From Pseudoalteromonas sp. A25 (GTDB lineage: Bacteria; Pseudomonadota; Gammaproteobacteria; Enterobacterales; Alteromonadaceae), in the NCBI RefSeq assembly GCF_009176705.1, contig NZ_AP021846.1, positions 1,086,001 to 1,150,000 of the forward strand: a stretch of 64,000 nt of DNA. The letters run 5' to 3'. A program made the translations under genes and the position numbers. The notes beneath the pieces are model-generated. The model was not told the DNA's origin. It ran no database searches and saw nothing but the letters and a program-made list of their open reading frames with translations. Shown here piece by piece: positions 27,275 through 37,235 of this stretch; positions within the stretch are counted from its first letter, which is position 1; every line of letters starts with the position of its first letter.

Positions 27275-28318
27275 ATGACAAGTAAAGTAGAAACCCTCAC
27301 TATCACTCGACCTGATGACTGGCATGTGCATTTACGTGATGGCGTGCAGCTTAAAGATACCGTTAGAGATATTAGCCGCTATATGGGGCGCGCTATTATA
27401 ATGCCAAATCTTGTACCACCAGCGACCTGTACAGAGACGGCACTATCCTATCGCGATCGTATATTGGCAGCTAAACCTCAGGGAAACTTTGAACCTTTGA
27501 TGGTACTTTACCTTACTGATAACACGACACCTGAAGAGATAAAAAAAGCCAAAGCAAGTGGACACATTGTTGCTGCAAAACTGTATCCTGCTGGTGCAAC
27601 CACCAACTCAGATTCTGGTGTGACAAGTATCGAAAATATATTTCCTGCCTTACAAGCAATGCAAGAGGTAGGCATGTTGCTATTAGTGCATGGGGAAGTA
27701 ACAGATTCTTCGATTGATATTTTTGATAGAGAAAAAGTATTTATTGAGACAAAATTATCCAAAATCGTAGCGTCATTCCCTGAACTTAAAATTGTGCTTG
27801 AGCATATAACGACACAGGATGCCGTTGAATTCGTTAAAAATGCCCCAGATAATGTAGCTGCGACGATTACAGCTCACCATTTATTGTATAACCGTAATCA
27901 TATGTTAGCAGGGGGCATACGTCCTCACTATTATTGCTTACCAATCCTTAAGCGTAACACGCATCAACAAGCACTCATTGAAGCTGCAACAAGCGGCAGT
28001 AAGAAGTTCTTTTTAGGTACTGACTCTGCACCGCATGCGAAGGATAAAAAAGAAGCTGCATGTGGGTGCGCTGGTGCTTACACTGCACATGCGGCGATAG
28101 AGCTGTACGCAGAGGCATTTGAAGAAGCAAATGCGTTAGACAAGTTGGAAGGGTTTGCGAGTCACTTTGGAGCTGACTTTTATGGCCTGCCAAGAAACAC
28201 AGATACCATCACTTTAAAGAGAGATAGCTGGACTGTCCCGCAGAGTTACCCGCTTGGTGATAGCCACGTGGTGCCAATTAAAGCTGGCGCACAAATTGAT
28301 TGGAAAGTTGTTGAGTAA
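27275..28318 (+). CDS. pyrC: Dihydroorotase PyrC
   Basis: A 347-residue dihydroorotase of the E. coli type (348 aa). The start at ATG 27275 ([20 protein letters not shown]) has a GGAAAAAA ribosome site; an in-frame ATG at 27242 lacks one. Zinc ligands His17 and His19 in WHVHLRDG, the carbamylated Lys102 in [12 protein letters not shown], and HHLLYNRN and [10 protein letters not shown] are present. It closes the dihydroorotate ring in pyrimidine synthesis. It appears monocistronic, ending at the terminator 28344-28368. Confidence 0.95.
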   Translation: MTSKVETLTITRPDDWHVHLRDGVQLKDTVRDISRYMGRAIIMPNLVPPATCTETALSYRDRILAAKPQGNFEPLMVLYLTDNTTPEEIKKAKASGHIVAAKLYPAGATTNSDSGVTSIENIFPALQAMQEVGMLLLVHGEVTDSSIDIFDREKVFIETKLSKIVASFPELKIVLEHITTQDAVEFVKNAPDNVAATITAHHLLYNRNHMLAGGIRPHYYCLPILKRNTHQQALIEAATSGSKKFFLGTDSAPHAKDKKEAACGCAGAYTAHAAIELYAEAFEEANALDKLEGFASHFGADFYGLPRNTDTITLKRDSWTVPQSYPLGDSHVVPIKAGAQIDWKVVE

Positions 28319-28343
28319 CATCAAACATCTTGAAAAATGATAT

Positions 28344-28368
28344 AAAACGCGCAGTTGCGCGTTTTTTT
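28344..28368 (+). terminator. Intrinsic terminator after pyrC
   Basis: AAAACGCGC-AGTT-GCGCGTTTT, continuing as T7; 26 nt after the pyrC stop. Textbook form. Confidence 0.9.
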
Positions 28369-28516
28369 ATGCGCGAAGAAGCATTATTTTATTATGAAAT
28401 TTGGGTGAGATTTGTACCGTTTGTGATTTTATATGTTACGCTTAAAGGGCTTTGAGTTTTTGCTGTTCTATGGATTTAAGAGTTGCGGTAAGGAAGCTTC
28501 ATTGGCAGTCGGTTAC

Positions 28517-28649
28517 TATAATTGAGCGTGTTAATGAGCACTAAGTTTTTTTTGCTGTATTTATTATTCCGAAAAGTTGCGGCGCAAGCTCAGGGAGACC
28601 GCCATTTTAGGCAAGTGTTAAATTGATCTGACTTACAGGAATAATAGGT
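28517..28649 (+). promoter_or_regulatory. Putative promoter and long leader of the cold-shock gene
   Basis: A perfect -10 hexamer TATAAT at 28517-28522 would place the transcript start near 28529 and leave a 5' leader of about 120 nt before the csp start codon, typical of cold-regulated csp mRNAs. No good -35 is seen at the normal spacing. The rest of the 330-nt gap (28370-28516) shows nothing else. Confidence 0.4.
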
Positions 28650-28859
28650 ATGTCTAATGCTAAAACAGGTAAAGTAAAGTTTTTTAATGAATCAAAAGGC
28701 TTTGGCTTTATTGAACAAGAGAATGGCCCTGATGTATTTGTGCATTTTAGCGCTATTTCGGGTGAAGGCTTTCGTACTTTGACTGACGGGCAAGCGGTAT
28801 CGTTTGATGTCAAGCAAGGTAAAAAAGGACCTGAAGCTGAGAACGTTGTGGCTATATAA
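28650..28859 (+). CDS. CspA-family cold-shock protein
   Basis: A 69-residue single cold-shock domain. RNP1 is KGFGFIEQ and RNP2 is VFVHF; both are intact, and the length is that of CspA-type RNA chaperones. It binds single-stranded RNA and DNA and melts mRNA structure; whether it is cold-induced or constitutive cannot be told. The ATG follows AGGAATAATAGGT, a usable ribosome site, and a long leader is likely. Confidence 0.93.
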   Translation: MSNAKTGKVKFFNESKGFGFIEQENGPDVFVHFSAISGEGFRTLTDGQAVSFDVKQGKKGPEAENVVAI

Positions 28860-29063
28860 AGCTCATTTTACCTGAGGAGTGACGCAAAGTTGCTCCTATT
28901 CCTTCCTTTAATCTTTTTGCCTACCAAATTTCAATTATATTATTTGCTTTATTATATTTATATGCAAAAATATAGTAATCAGAATATAAAGTAATTTTAT
29001 TTACAGTTAATTCTAACTTACCTTTTTTAGGTATTTAATCCAAATAATATAAGAGTACTATCA

Positions 29064-29369
29064 ATGCGTGAAATTAAGTCTTTTATCAAATCTGCGAGTT
29101 TTAATGAGCTGGAAAAAGCTGCTGAATTAATCAACGAAGCAATTGAGTCTCAGCGTGAACAGCAGCAAGTAAAAGAAGAAGTATTAGCACTGATCAAAGA
29201 GAAAGGGTTAACGCTTGACGATTTAGTATCTGGAGCCCCAGTTGATAAACGAGCAAAAGTTAAACCAAAGTATAGAATCGAAAAAGATGGCCAAGTATTT
29301 GAATGGACGGGCCGAGGAAAAACACCCAAAGCGTTTGTTGGTGTAAATTTGGACGATTACAGAATATAA
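29064..29369 (+). CDS. H-NS family nucleoid-associated protein (short form)
   Basis: A 101-residue protein. Residues 1-50 form a charged helical, probably dimerising region (SFNELEKAAELINEAIESQ). Residues 68-101 match the H-NS DNA-binding domain: KPKYRIEKDGQVFEWTGRGK followed by TPKAFVG, with TGRGKTP in place of the QGR-type AT-hook-like loop. It is shorter than the 135-residue enteric H-NS, lacking much of the second oligomerisation helix. It probably silences AT-rich genes or modulates another H-NS. The upstream 200 nt is very AT-rich, suitable for self-binding. A terminator follows at 29400-29423. Confidence 0.82.
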   Translation: MREIKSFIKSASFNELEKAAELINEAIESQREQQQVKEEVLALIKEKGLTLDDLVSGAPVDKRAKVKPKYRIEKDGQVFEWTGRGKTPKAFVGVNLDDYRI

Positions 29370-29399
29370 CTGAGCCAGTTACTAACTTTATTTATTTTT

Positions 29400-29423
29400 A
29401 AAGGCTCTAACAGAGCCTTTTAT
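29400..29423 (+). terminator. Intrinsic terminator after the H-NS-like gene
   Basis: AAAGGCTCT-AAC-AGAGCCTTT, 9-bp stem, then TATTTCG; 31 nt after the stop codon. Confidence 0.8.
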
Positions 29424-29479
29424 TTCGCCACGTCATCTATTATGTGTATAATAATTTAACCGTATCTCATTAGTCAGAG

Positions 29480-31225
29480 GTGCATATTTATACACTCAGA
29501 CCATACCAACAAGAAGCTGTTTATAATACGATAGCTCACTTTAAGCGCAGTAATGAACCGGCTGTAATCGTATTACCAACAGGAGCTGGTAAAAGTTTGG
29601 TTATTGCTGAACTAGCTCGTTTAGCTCGACACAAGATCCTTGTTTTGGCACATGTTAAAGAGTTGGTAGAGCAAAATGCTCAAAAATACGCTAGCTTTGG
29701 CCTCACAGCGAGTATATTTTCAGCAGGTTTGAAACAAAAGTCGCTTGCTGAGCAGGTCACGTTTGCGAGTGTTCAATCTGTTGCGCGCAATTTAGATGAG
29801 TTAAATGAGTTTTACTCCTTAATAATCATCGATGAGTGCCATCGGGTGAGTGGTGAGCCGCAAAGCCAATATGAAAAAGTGATCAGTAAATTAAAGACCT
29901 ATAATACAAACTTAAAGGTATTAGGTTTAACGGCAACGCCCTATCGATTGGGTATGGGCTGGATATATCACCGTCACTACCATGGATTTGTAAGAGGAAC
30001 GCACTCCAGCCCATTTAAATCATGTATTTATGAGTTGCCGCTGCGTTATATGATCAAAAATAAGTATTTAACGCCACCCAAAGAAATTGACCCTGCAGTT
30101 TCTCACTATGACTTTTCTCAATTAGAAACAGATCAATTCGGCGCTTATTCTCAAAAAGATATGAATACCTTGTTAGCATCTCAAACCAGAGCGACTTTTA
30201 GTATTGTTTCTCATATTATTGAACTCAGTGAAAAGCGCCAAGGTGTTATGATTTTTGCGTCTACAGTGGAGCATGCAAAGGAAATATTGGATTATTTACC
30301 CAGTGGCAATGCTCAGCTGATAATTGGTGATACAGAAAATATACTTAGAGATAATATTATTAATGATTTTAAAAATAAAAAGTTAAAATACTTAGTAAAT
30401 GTTTCTGTATTAACCACTGGTTTTGATGCACCTCACGTGGATCTAATCGCAATTTTAAGACCTACAGAATCAGTAAGCTTATATCAGCAAATAGTTGGAC
30501 GAGGCTTACGTTTATCTAAACATAAAACAGACTGTTTGATAATTGATTATGCTGGGAATAATTTTAACTTATTTAACCCTGAGGTGGGTAGCAAAAAGCC
30601 TACGTCTGATTCTGAGCCGGTTCAAGTGCTATGTCCCGGTTGCGGTTTTGCCAATATTTTTTGGGGTAAAATAAATGATCAAGGTCAAGTTATCGAACAT
30701 TATGGCCGACGCTGCAAGGGCTTGCTAGGTGAAGGTGCTGAGCAGCAACAGTGTGACTACCGTTTTCGTTTTAAAGAGTGTGAAGCGTGTGGCAGTGAAA
30801 ATGATATTGCCGCTAGGCAATGTTGGCAGTGTCATGTCACTTTGGTCGACCCTGATGATAAACTACGGGCGGCATTAAATCTCAAAAACGCAATGGTTTT
30901 AAGGTGTAGTGGCCTGAGTGTGACTTTGTTAAATGAGCAAAAAATCAAAGTAACTTACTTTGATGAAGATGGCGCAAGTTGTGATGAAATATATGATTTT
31001 TCTAACCCCAAGAGTCAATATGTGTTCAATGCTGATTTCGGTAAAAGAACTCGGCAAAAAACTTCACAGATAAGGTGGCAAAGTGCTCAGCAGGTTGTGC
31101 AAATGCAAGGCGTGCTATGTGCTCCTGATTTTGTCATCGCCAAACAGCACAAAAAGTATGGTTGGCAGGTTAGCGACAAGATATTTGACTATGAAGGACA
31201 TTATCGCGTTGCAGATAAATCTTAG
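29480..31225 (+). CDS. radD: RadD (YejH) superfamily 2 helicase-like ATPase
   Basis: A 581-residue SF2 protein very close in pattern to E. coli RadD (586 aa). It begins with GTG and reads TLRPYQQEAV near the N-terminus. Motifs: Walker A LPTGAGKS, DECH box in IIIDECHR, LGLTATPYRLG, and motif VI QQIVGRGLR. A C-terminal cysteine-rich part (CPGCGFANIFW, GRRCKG, CEACGSEN, CWQCH) forms zinc-ribbon-like pairs near residues 390-455. RadD acts in DNA double-strand break repair and post-replication gap processing, helping RecA strand exchange. The AGAGG just before the GTG is too close to be an ideal ribosome site. Confidence 0.92.
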   Translation: MHIYTLRPYQQEAVYNTIAHFKRSNEPAVIVLPTGAGKSLVIAELARLARHKILVLAHVKELVEQNAQKYASFGLTASIFSAGLKQKSLAEQVTFASVQSVARNLDELNEFYSLIIIDECHRVSGEPQSQYEKVISKLKTYNTNLKVLGLTATPYRLGMGWIYHRHYHGFVRGTHSSPFKSCIYELPLRYMIKNKYLTPPKEIDPAVSHYDFSQLETDQFGAYSQKDMNTLLASQTRATFSIVSHIIELSEKRQGVMIFASTVEHAKEILDYLPSGNAQLIIGDTENILRDNIINDFKNKKLKYLVNVSVLTTGFDAPHVDLIAILRPTESVSLYQQIVGRGLRLSKHKTDCLIIDYAGNNFNLFNPEVGSKKPTSDSEPVQVLCPGCGFANIFWGKINDQGQVIEHYGRRCKGLLGEGAEQQQCDYRFRFKECEACGSENDIAARQCWQCHVTLVDPDDKLRAALNLKNAMVLRCSGLSVTLLNEQKIKVTYFDEDGASCDEIYDFSNPKSQYVFNADFGKRTRQKTSQIRWQSAQQVVQMQGVLCAPDFVIAKQHKKYGWQVSDKIFDYEGHYRVADKS

Positions 31226-31257
31226 AGCCCTTACTTGGGGCTCCAAGAAATAGGTAT

Positions 31258-31587
31258 TTACTCGGGGGCCATAATTCCCCAGCCATCGCCATAGCCTTCG
31301 TGGCCATTTGCGATACTTTCCAGATATTGCTCTGTCTGGCTCAGTAATTGATGGTCGGGTACCATTTTTATTGAGGTTATCACTTCCCAAATTCCAGTGT
31401 CTTTGCATTGCTGCAACTGCGTTAGTGGTGCAAGCTCATCTTCAGAGATAGCTTTGAGAAAAGACTCTGCCTGTGGCTTTTGTTCAAATAAGATGAAAAA
31501 GTCGACTGAATGTAATTGCGTCAGGTCAATACCTGCTTCTGCTATTTCTTGAAGAAGCTGACCATTATCGTCGTCTGGGAATTGCAT
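31258..31587 (-). CDS. RraB-like regulator of RNase E activity
   Basis: A 109-residue acidic protein from ATG 31585-31587 (MQFPDDDNGQLLQEIAEAGIDLTQLHSVDFFILF); a TTG at 31606 would add 7 residues. The N-terminal helix followed by D-L-x-x-x-H-x-V-D-F-F-x-x-F, and the GYGDGWG motif near the C-terminus, match the RraB/YjgD fold, whose enteric members bind and inhibit RNase E. It is shorter than E. coli RraB and lacks its acidic tail, so the name is by family only. It converges on radD with 32 nt between. Confidence 0.7.
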   Translation of the reverse strand: MQFPDDDNGQLLQEIAEAGIDLTQLHSVDFFILFEQKPQAESFLKAISEDELAPLTQLQQCKDTGIWEVITSIKMVPDHQLLSQTEQYLESIANGHEGYGDGWGIMAPE

Positions 31588-31752
31588 AGTTAAATCCAAG
31601 TAAATCAATTAATGCTATTGTCGATGATTAACGCTCAAATAAAAAGAGGGTAAGAGAAAATTAGTCACTATTTGCATATCTAATGTTCATAGGGCGTTAT
31701 GTTTGTATATGATAATATCTACTTTATGGTCAATGGCAGGAATTATTAGCAC

Positions 31753-33477
31753 GTGTTGAGGGTTGTTTTATTTATGTTGGTGCTAGGTTCAATAGCACTG
31801 ACTTTTAATGTGCGCGCGCAAACACCATGGGTATTAAAGCATGTTAATATTTCTGGTGCGCATAGTGAGGCACAAAATAATGTTGAGGGCGTTATTCAAG
31901 GGTATCTTACTCAACCTTTTGATAAGCAACAGCTGGCAAATATCCGAGTATCAGTGGCGCAAGCACTTCAGGCGATGGGTTATTACCACAGCCACATTAC
32001 GGTAGCCCAAAAGCCGAACCATGAAACATTAGACATTCACATTCAACTTAACGAGCCATTGCTCTGGAACGAAATTAATATCGATATTACGTCAGATGCT
32101 AAGCGCGATGAAGTGTTACACAAGTTACTGGCTCAGCTGTCGATTAAAGCTAACAAAGTAGTACGCCACGACCAGTATGAACAATCAAAATCTGCCCTTG
32201 AAAGTATGTTGTTAGAAAGAGGGTATTTCGATTTCAAGTGGGTCAAAAATGAGCTGTTGATCCACAAGCGTAAGCGACTCGCTAAAGTAAATTGGCATTT
32301 AGACTCAGGGCCTCGTTACCGGTTTGGCAAGTTAACTATTAGCAAACATACACAAGCTAGTCAGTACATACAGTCATTAGCCACGTTTAATTATAACGCT
32401 GCATTTGATAGTGCTTTATTGTCTGACTATACCTTGGCCTTGAATGCAACGCCTTACTTTCGCTCTGCGAAAGTTTACCCTTTGCTAAAAGACAGACAAA
32501 ACGGTTTGTTGCCAATTAAGGTTGATGTGCTTGATAAGCCCGCCAATAGTTTTGAAGTAGGTGGTGGATATAGTACGGACTTGGGGGCTAAAGGCCGGCT
32601 TAAATGGAGTAGACCTTGGATAACTGAAAATGGACATTTTTTTGAAGGGAACTTATCTGTTTCTGAGCGTCGTCAAGACATCACCGGGAGTTATACAATC
32701 CCCGTAGCTGATCCTAATAATGATGTTTGGCGAGTATTAGGGGGCTATCAAATAAACGATGATGTTCAGCAAGGTATTGATAGTAAAATATGGAATGTGC
32801 AATTGCAGCGCCAATGGCTAACGGACGATAACTGGGTGCGTACCGCTTTTGTTAAAAGGGAACACGAAACAACCGAACAAGATGGTGAGCGATTTAAATC
32901 TGAGATGCTTGTTCCTGGTATCAGTTATGCAAAAAAACAAAATAAAGGCGGAGCAACGCCTTATTGGGCAAATGAGCGTCTTATTTCTTTAGAGGTTGCA
33001 AGCGATTCGTTGGTTTCCTCTACTTCGCTGGTTAAGGCGCGTTGGAACAATGCTTGGCTGCGCAGTTATGAGCAAACACACTTTGCAATTAGTCGTATTA
33101 ATTTAGGCGCTATTGTGGTTGATGACATCCAATCTGTACCATTTAATATGCGCTTTTTTGCAGGTGGAGACCAAAGTATTCGTGGATTTTCGTATCGCTC
33201 TATTGCACCAAAAGAAGGCGCAAAGGTGATTGGAGGTAAGTATTTGGTCACCGGGTCCCTTGAGTACAATTATCAATTTTTACCGAGTTGGCGAGCTGCC
33301 TTGTTTATTGACGCAGGAACGGCAACCAACGACTTTTCGCAAAAATGGTCTGTGGGTGCCGGATTTGGTATTCGCTACTTAACACCTGTTGGACCGATTC
33401 GTTTGGACCATGCATGGGGAGTCAGTAAAGCCAGTAAAAGCACTCGTTTGAGTATTGTAATAGGACCAGAGATTTAA
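31753..33477 (+). CDS. tamA: Translocation and assembly module TamA (Omp85 family)
   Basis: A 574-residue outer-membrane protein: signal peptide ending VRAQ (residues 1-22), POTRA-type domains (about 25-265), and a C-terminal 16-strand barrel of Omp85 type with GGDQSIRGFSYRS (the VRGF/IRGF motif) near 480 and a final aromatic-rich strand. TamA with inner-membrane TamB forms a bridge used in assembly of some outer-membrane proteins and in lipid transport. The start is GTG at 31753; AGGA lies about 13 nt upstream. The stop overlaps the tamB start by one base. Confidence 0.9.
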   Translation: MLRVVLFMLVLGSIALTFNVRAQTPWVLKHVNISGAHSEAQNNVEGVIQGYLTQPFDKQQLANIRVSVAQALQAMGYYHSHITVAQKPNHETLDIHIQLNEPLLWNEINIDITSDAKRDEVLHKLLAQLSIKANKVVRHDQYEQSKSALESMLLERGYFDFKWVKNELLIHKRKRLAKVNWHLDSGPRYRFGKLTISKHTQASQYIQSLATFNYNAAFDSALLSDYTLALNATPYFRSAKVYPLLKDRQNGLLPIKVDVLDKPANSFEVGGGYSTDLGAKGRLKWSRPWITENGHFFEGNLSVSERRQDITGSYTIPVADPNNDVWRVLGGYQINDDVQQGIDSKIWNVQLQRQWLTDDNWVRTAFVKREHETTEQDGERFKSEMLVPGISYAKKQNKGGATPYWANERLISLEVASDSLVSSTSLVKARWNNAWLRSYEQTHFAISRINLGAIVVDDIQSVPFNMRFFAGGDQSIRGFSYRSIAPKEGAKVIGGKYLVTGSLEYNYQFLPSWRAALFIDAGTATNDFSQKWSVGAGFGIRYLTPVGPIRLDHAWGVSKASKSTRLSIVIGPEI

Positions 33478-36400
33478 TGTTACTGAGCATGCGTTTTAAA
33501 AAAGTACTCGTTGGGGTATTCGCTCTTTTAGTTGTGGTTTTTTGTATATTCGCGACGGCTCCAGGCCATCAACTGATTGTTTTTACTATAAATAAGAGTA
33601 TACCGAGTTTGAGCATCAAACTGGGAGAAGGCAGGCTATTATCGGGCACGCCTATTGATGTAAGTTATCAAAATGAGCATACCTCATTTTCAGCGCAACA
33701 GCTGGAAGTGTCATTGGAATGGCTTAGCTGTGCCACTGTGTGCTTGGATATATCTGCTCGAAAAATAGATATGCACCTAAAGACTAGGCCAACAGAGCCT
33801 GTGCCAGAGCAAGAAAAAGGGGAAGTAAATGCCCCAATTCACTTGGGGATTAAAAATTTTTCAGTAACACAAATTAACGCGTCAATAGATGGGCAGCATA
33901 TACAGCTATCACAACTTAAAAGCTCACTGAATTGGCGCAAAGAGCGCCTACATATCAATAATGTTGAGTTACATGCGGGTAAACTCTCACTGTTAGAGCA
34001 ACCTTCAAAGCCTATGGTTTTGCCTAAAGTTATACCGGCAATCGAAGTTGAAGTTCCTAATATTCCCCTTAGTGTGATTGTTACTAGCGTGTTTGTTAAA
34101 CAGTTTGATGTAATACAAGGGGAACAAGCAACACAGCTTGGTAACTTATCAGCTTATGCAGAAGTAAACAGTTCAAGCGCAAAGTGGCAAATTTTTGATG
34201 CGGTGATCTCCAGCTCGGCAATTTTAGATGGCGACTTAGCAAAGATGCAGTTGCACTCTAATGGTTCTATTGATTGGTCAAACAACTGGCAAATTCAAAG
34301 TAATAGCGCTTTGGAAGTGGCTCATAGCCAGCTGAGTTTAAATACTTCAGGCCCTCTGTCTCAGTTACAAGTTAGTTTTCACAGTAAAGGTGCATATCAA
34401 AGTGCGGTTAACGGTGAATTCAACTTAACTCAAAATAACTGGCCTTTTGACGTAAAGCTAAATGCTCAGCAGCTAAAATTTGAAAATGTGCTGACAGCGC
34501 CTTTAGAGCGACTAACGGTGGATCAATTATCACTGCAGGCAAAAGGCACTTTAGATGATTATGCGCTCACCTTGAATACAACAGGCAGTAGTGAAACAAA
34601 TTCTGTGTTTGTCATAAAGAGTCGCTTACAAGGCTCTCTTTCTGGGGTGGCCATCAAAAACACGCAGTTTCGATGGCGTGACTCCGAAGCAAATTTATCT
34701 GCTCATGTGGATTGGAGGAGTGGAGTTACAGCGAAGATAAACGGGCAGATAGACAAAATTCCACTGATATTATTATCACCTAAATATGAAAATACCCAAC
34801 TAGGTGCAAACATAGTAGCAACGGTTGCAATAGATGAAGAGCAATGGCAAACCGATGTTCAGCGCTTTGAGCTCAATGGGTACTTATCAGATAAGCCTGT
34901 CAACACAACAGCAAAATTTTCAATTAATCAAGATCTTGAAGGGGAGCTGTCTCGTTTAGAGTTGGATTATGGCAGCAATAAACTGACCATGTCCGGTAAG
35001 TTAGGTAAGCAACTCAAACTTAATGGGCGCCTAATATTAGCGCATAGCGCAGATACCTTTTTACCAGTTGATGCCAAGATGGATGCTGAGTTCGTATTAA
35101 ATGGCTCTTCGCAAACCCCCGAGATTGCTATAAACGCCAATGTGAAAAGTTTACGTTATAAAGATTTTTTGCTTAACAATGCGATAGTCGATTTGACCTC
35201 AAATAGTGCGCTTAATTGGCAAACGTACGCAAGCATACAGGCTGGCAAAGTCTCGTATGATACGACGATTGTCGAAGATATTGACGCATCTTTGCAAGGT
35301 GATTTGGCAAAGCATACGTTTGCGATAACTTCTCACGGAGATATAGCTGCGGCTGTGCATCTCAATGGAGCTTGGCGAAATCAGCAATGGCAAGGGCAAG
35401 TGTCTTCAGCAACAGTCAGTTATTTACAACAGAGCATGTCACTGGTAACCCCTGCTAGTATGATTGTTTCACAATCTGAAGCGCAGTTTGATAAACAATG
35501 CTGGAAGGTTTTTGATAGCAGAGCGTGTATATCAGCAAAACAGAATTTTAGTTCAGGTGATGGTCTTGCCAATATTGAACTAAGCCAGCTGATGCTGAAA
35601 GACTTTAACCCTTGGCTAAAAAATGTGGCGACCTTGGAAGGGATTGCAAGTGGCGAGTTGTTTGTTGATTGGCGATCTGGGCAGCTTAATCAGGCAGATG
35701 GGCAACTCAAACTTCAACAAGCTAAGGTAACGACCAAAGAGGGAGAGCGCGCGCATACGCTGCCAATTGAAAACCTCACTGCAACCCTCGGCAGCACTCG
35801 TGAGCTTGCTAGTATTAATTGGCAAGTAAACTCTTCAATGTTAGGGAGGTTGAGCGGACAAGTTGCTATGCCATTGACGGGTATAGGCCAGCCTAGTGGC
35901 TCAGTAGAAATTATCCATATGTCGCTGTCGCCATTGTCGGCGATTTTAAGCAAAAGTTTAAAACAGCCGATAGAGCTTTCTGGAGACATTAGTGGTCAAT
36001 TGGATTTACACGGTAATTTACGCAGTCCGACTATCTCTGGGCAAATTAGCGCAAGAGATATCGCCATGCAAAGTGCGATGTCGCCTGTTGCTCTCGTCTC
36101 CTCTAGTGTGGATATAGCGCTTAATGATAAAAATGCGGATATAAAAGGAGAACTGCAAGCGTTACAAGGAGGCACTTTATCTTTAGATGGGCAGGTTTCT
36201 TGGGAAGGTCAACCTGTGGCAAGTATCTCTGCCGTTGGTAAGGATTTTTTAATAGCTCCTCAGCCCAACGTGGAAGTATCTATTTCACCCAATTTAATAC
36301 TTAAATATCAACAGAATAAGGCTTTTTTAACTGGTCAATTACAAGTTCCTTTTGGACGCATTGAAATACAAACATTACCAGCTGGTGTGGTTCAAGTATC

Positions 36401-37184
36401 GCAGGATCAAGTAATTGTAGATGCACAGCAAGAAAAGGTAAGTCGCTCACCTATTGCTTACACAATTGACTTGGATGTGTCGGTTGGCGATGATTTTAGA
36501 GTCAAAGCGTTTGGCTTAGATAGCTATATTGCTGGTCAATTAGATGTGACCAAATTACCTGCAAGTCCCTTGTTGGCAAGTGGTGAGCTGTCGTTAAATG
36601 AAGGTCGTTATAGCGCTTTTGGCCAAGATCTATTAATTAAAACGGGGTTAATTGGGTTCAATGGGGCTCTAAACAGGCCTTATTTGAATGTTCGTGCTAT
36701 TCGTAACCCAGAAGTAACTGCGAATGATGTTGAGGCTGGAATTGAGTTATCGGGTAGTATCTCTTCCCCGAAATTTTCTATTTACTCTCAACCTGCAATG
36801 GATCAATCTCAGGCGCTTGCATATTTACTCAATGGAGAACCTATTGGTGAGGGAGATAATGCTAATAGCACTGTTTTGACACAACTTTTATTAGCTCAAG
36901 GGTTAAACCGAAGCGAAGGACTGGTTTCCAAAACGGGTGAAAAGTTGGGTTTTAAAGACGTTTCACTTAGTGCAAGAGGAAGCGGTGAGTCAACAAAAGT
37001 GGAAGTGTCTGGATATTTGACACCAAATGTTCAAGTAAGCTATCGGGTTGGCGTTTTTGACTCTTTGAGTGAAGTGGCTATTCGCTATCGAGTATTTTCT
37101 AAACTTTATGTTGAGGCAACGAGTGGCTTATATGACAGTATTGATTTATTGTACAAATTTGATTGGGAGCCCAAGAGTCAGTAG
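33477..37184 (+). CDS. tamB: Translocation and assembly module TamB (AsmA-like)
   Basis: A 1235-residue protein with a single N-terminal transmembrane helix (about residues 10-30), a long periplasmic region rich in beta-strand and a C-terminal DUF490/TamB domain (about 900-1235; GRYSAFGQDLLIKTG, LNVRAIRNPEV, and the end VEATSGLYDSIDLLYKFDWE). TamB forms a hydrophobic groove spanning the periplasm and is thought to carry phospholipid to the outer membrane, along with YhdP and YdbH, besides serving TamA. ATG overlaps the tamA stop (TAATG), so translation is coupled. Confidence 0.92.
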   Translation: MLLSMRFKKVLVGVFALLVVVFCIFATAPGHQLIVFTINKSIPSLSIKLGEGRLLSGTPIDVSYQNEHTSFSAQQLEVSLEWLSCATVCLDISARKIDMHLKTRPTEPVPEQEKGEVNAPIHLGIKNFSVTQINASIDGQHIQLSQLKSSLNWRKERLHINNVELHAGKLSLLEQPSKPMVLPKVIPAIEVEVPNIPLSVIVTSVFVKQFDVIQGEQATQLGNLSAYAEVNSSSAKWQIFDAVISSSAILDGDLAKMQLHSNGSIDWSNNWQIQSNSALEVAHSQLSLNTSGPLSQLQVSFHSKGAYQSAVNGEFNLTQNNWPFDVKLNAQQLKFENVLTAPLERLTVDQLSLQAKGTLDDYALTLNTTGSSETNSVFVIKSRLQGSLSGVAIKNTQFRWRDSEANLSAHVDWRSGVTAKINGQIDKIPLILLSPKYENTQLGANIVATVAIDEEQWQTDVQRFELNGYLSDKPVNTTAKFSINQDLEGELSRLELDYGSNKLTMSGKLGKQLKLNGRLILAHSADTFLPVDAKMDAEFVLNGSSQTPEIAINANVKSLRYKDFLLNNAIVDLTSNSALNWQTYASIQAGKVSYDTTIVEDIDASLQGDLAKHTFAITSHGDIAAAVHLNGAWRNQQWQGQVSSATVSYLQQSMSLVTPASMIVSQSEAQFDKQCWKVFDSRACISAKQNFSSGDGLANIELSQLMLKDFNPWLKNVATLEGIASGELFVDWRSGQLNQADGQLKLQQAKVTTKEGERAHTLPIENLTATLGSTRELASINWQVNSSMLGRLSGQVAMPLTGIGQPSGSVEIIHMSLSPLSAILSKSLKQPIELSGDISGQLDLHGNLRSPTISGQISARDIAMQSAMSPVALVSSSVDIALNDKNADIKGELQALQGGTLSLDGQVSWEGQPVASISAVGKDFLIAPQPNVEVSISPNLILKYQQNKAFLTGQLQVPFGRIEIQTLPAGVVQVSQDQVIVDAQQEKVSRSPIAYTIDLDVSVGDDFRVKAFGLDSYIAGQLDVTKLPASPLLASGELSLNEGRYSAFGQDLLIKTGLIGFNGALNRPYLNVRAIRNPEVTANDVEAGIELSGSISSPKFSIYSQPAMDQSQALAYLLNGEPIGEGDNANSTVLTQLLLAQGLNRSEGLVSKTGEKLGFKDVSLSARGSGESTKVEVSGYLTPNVQVSYRVGVFDSLSEVAIRYRVFSKLYVEATSGLYDSIDLLYKFDWEPKSQ

Positions 37185-37190
37185 CTCAAT

Positions 37191-37220
37191 CAATAACAAC
37201 AATAATAACAATAATAACAA
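37191..37220 (+). repeat. Short 9-bp tandem repeat before the cyclophilin gene
   Basis: Three 9-bp units (CAATAACAA, CAATAATAA, CAATAATAA) occupy the 51-nt gap between tamB and the cyclophilin gene, just upstream of its AAGGAAAACGG ribosome site. Unstructured A-rich leaders can favour translation; length change by slippage is possible. Confidence 0.65.
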
Positions 37221-37235
37221 GATTAAGGAAAACGG

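Noticed and set aside
31225..31243. GAGCCC...GGGCTC hairpin after radD
   Set aside because: Six-base-pair stem without a T run; possible but unsupported as terminator.
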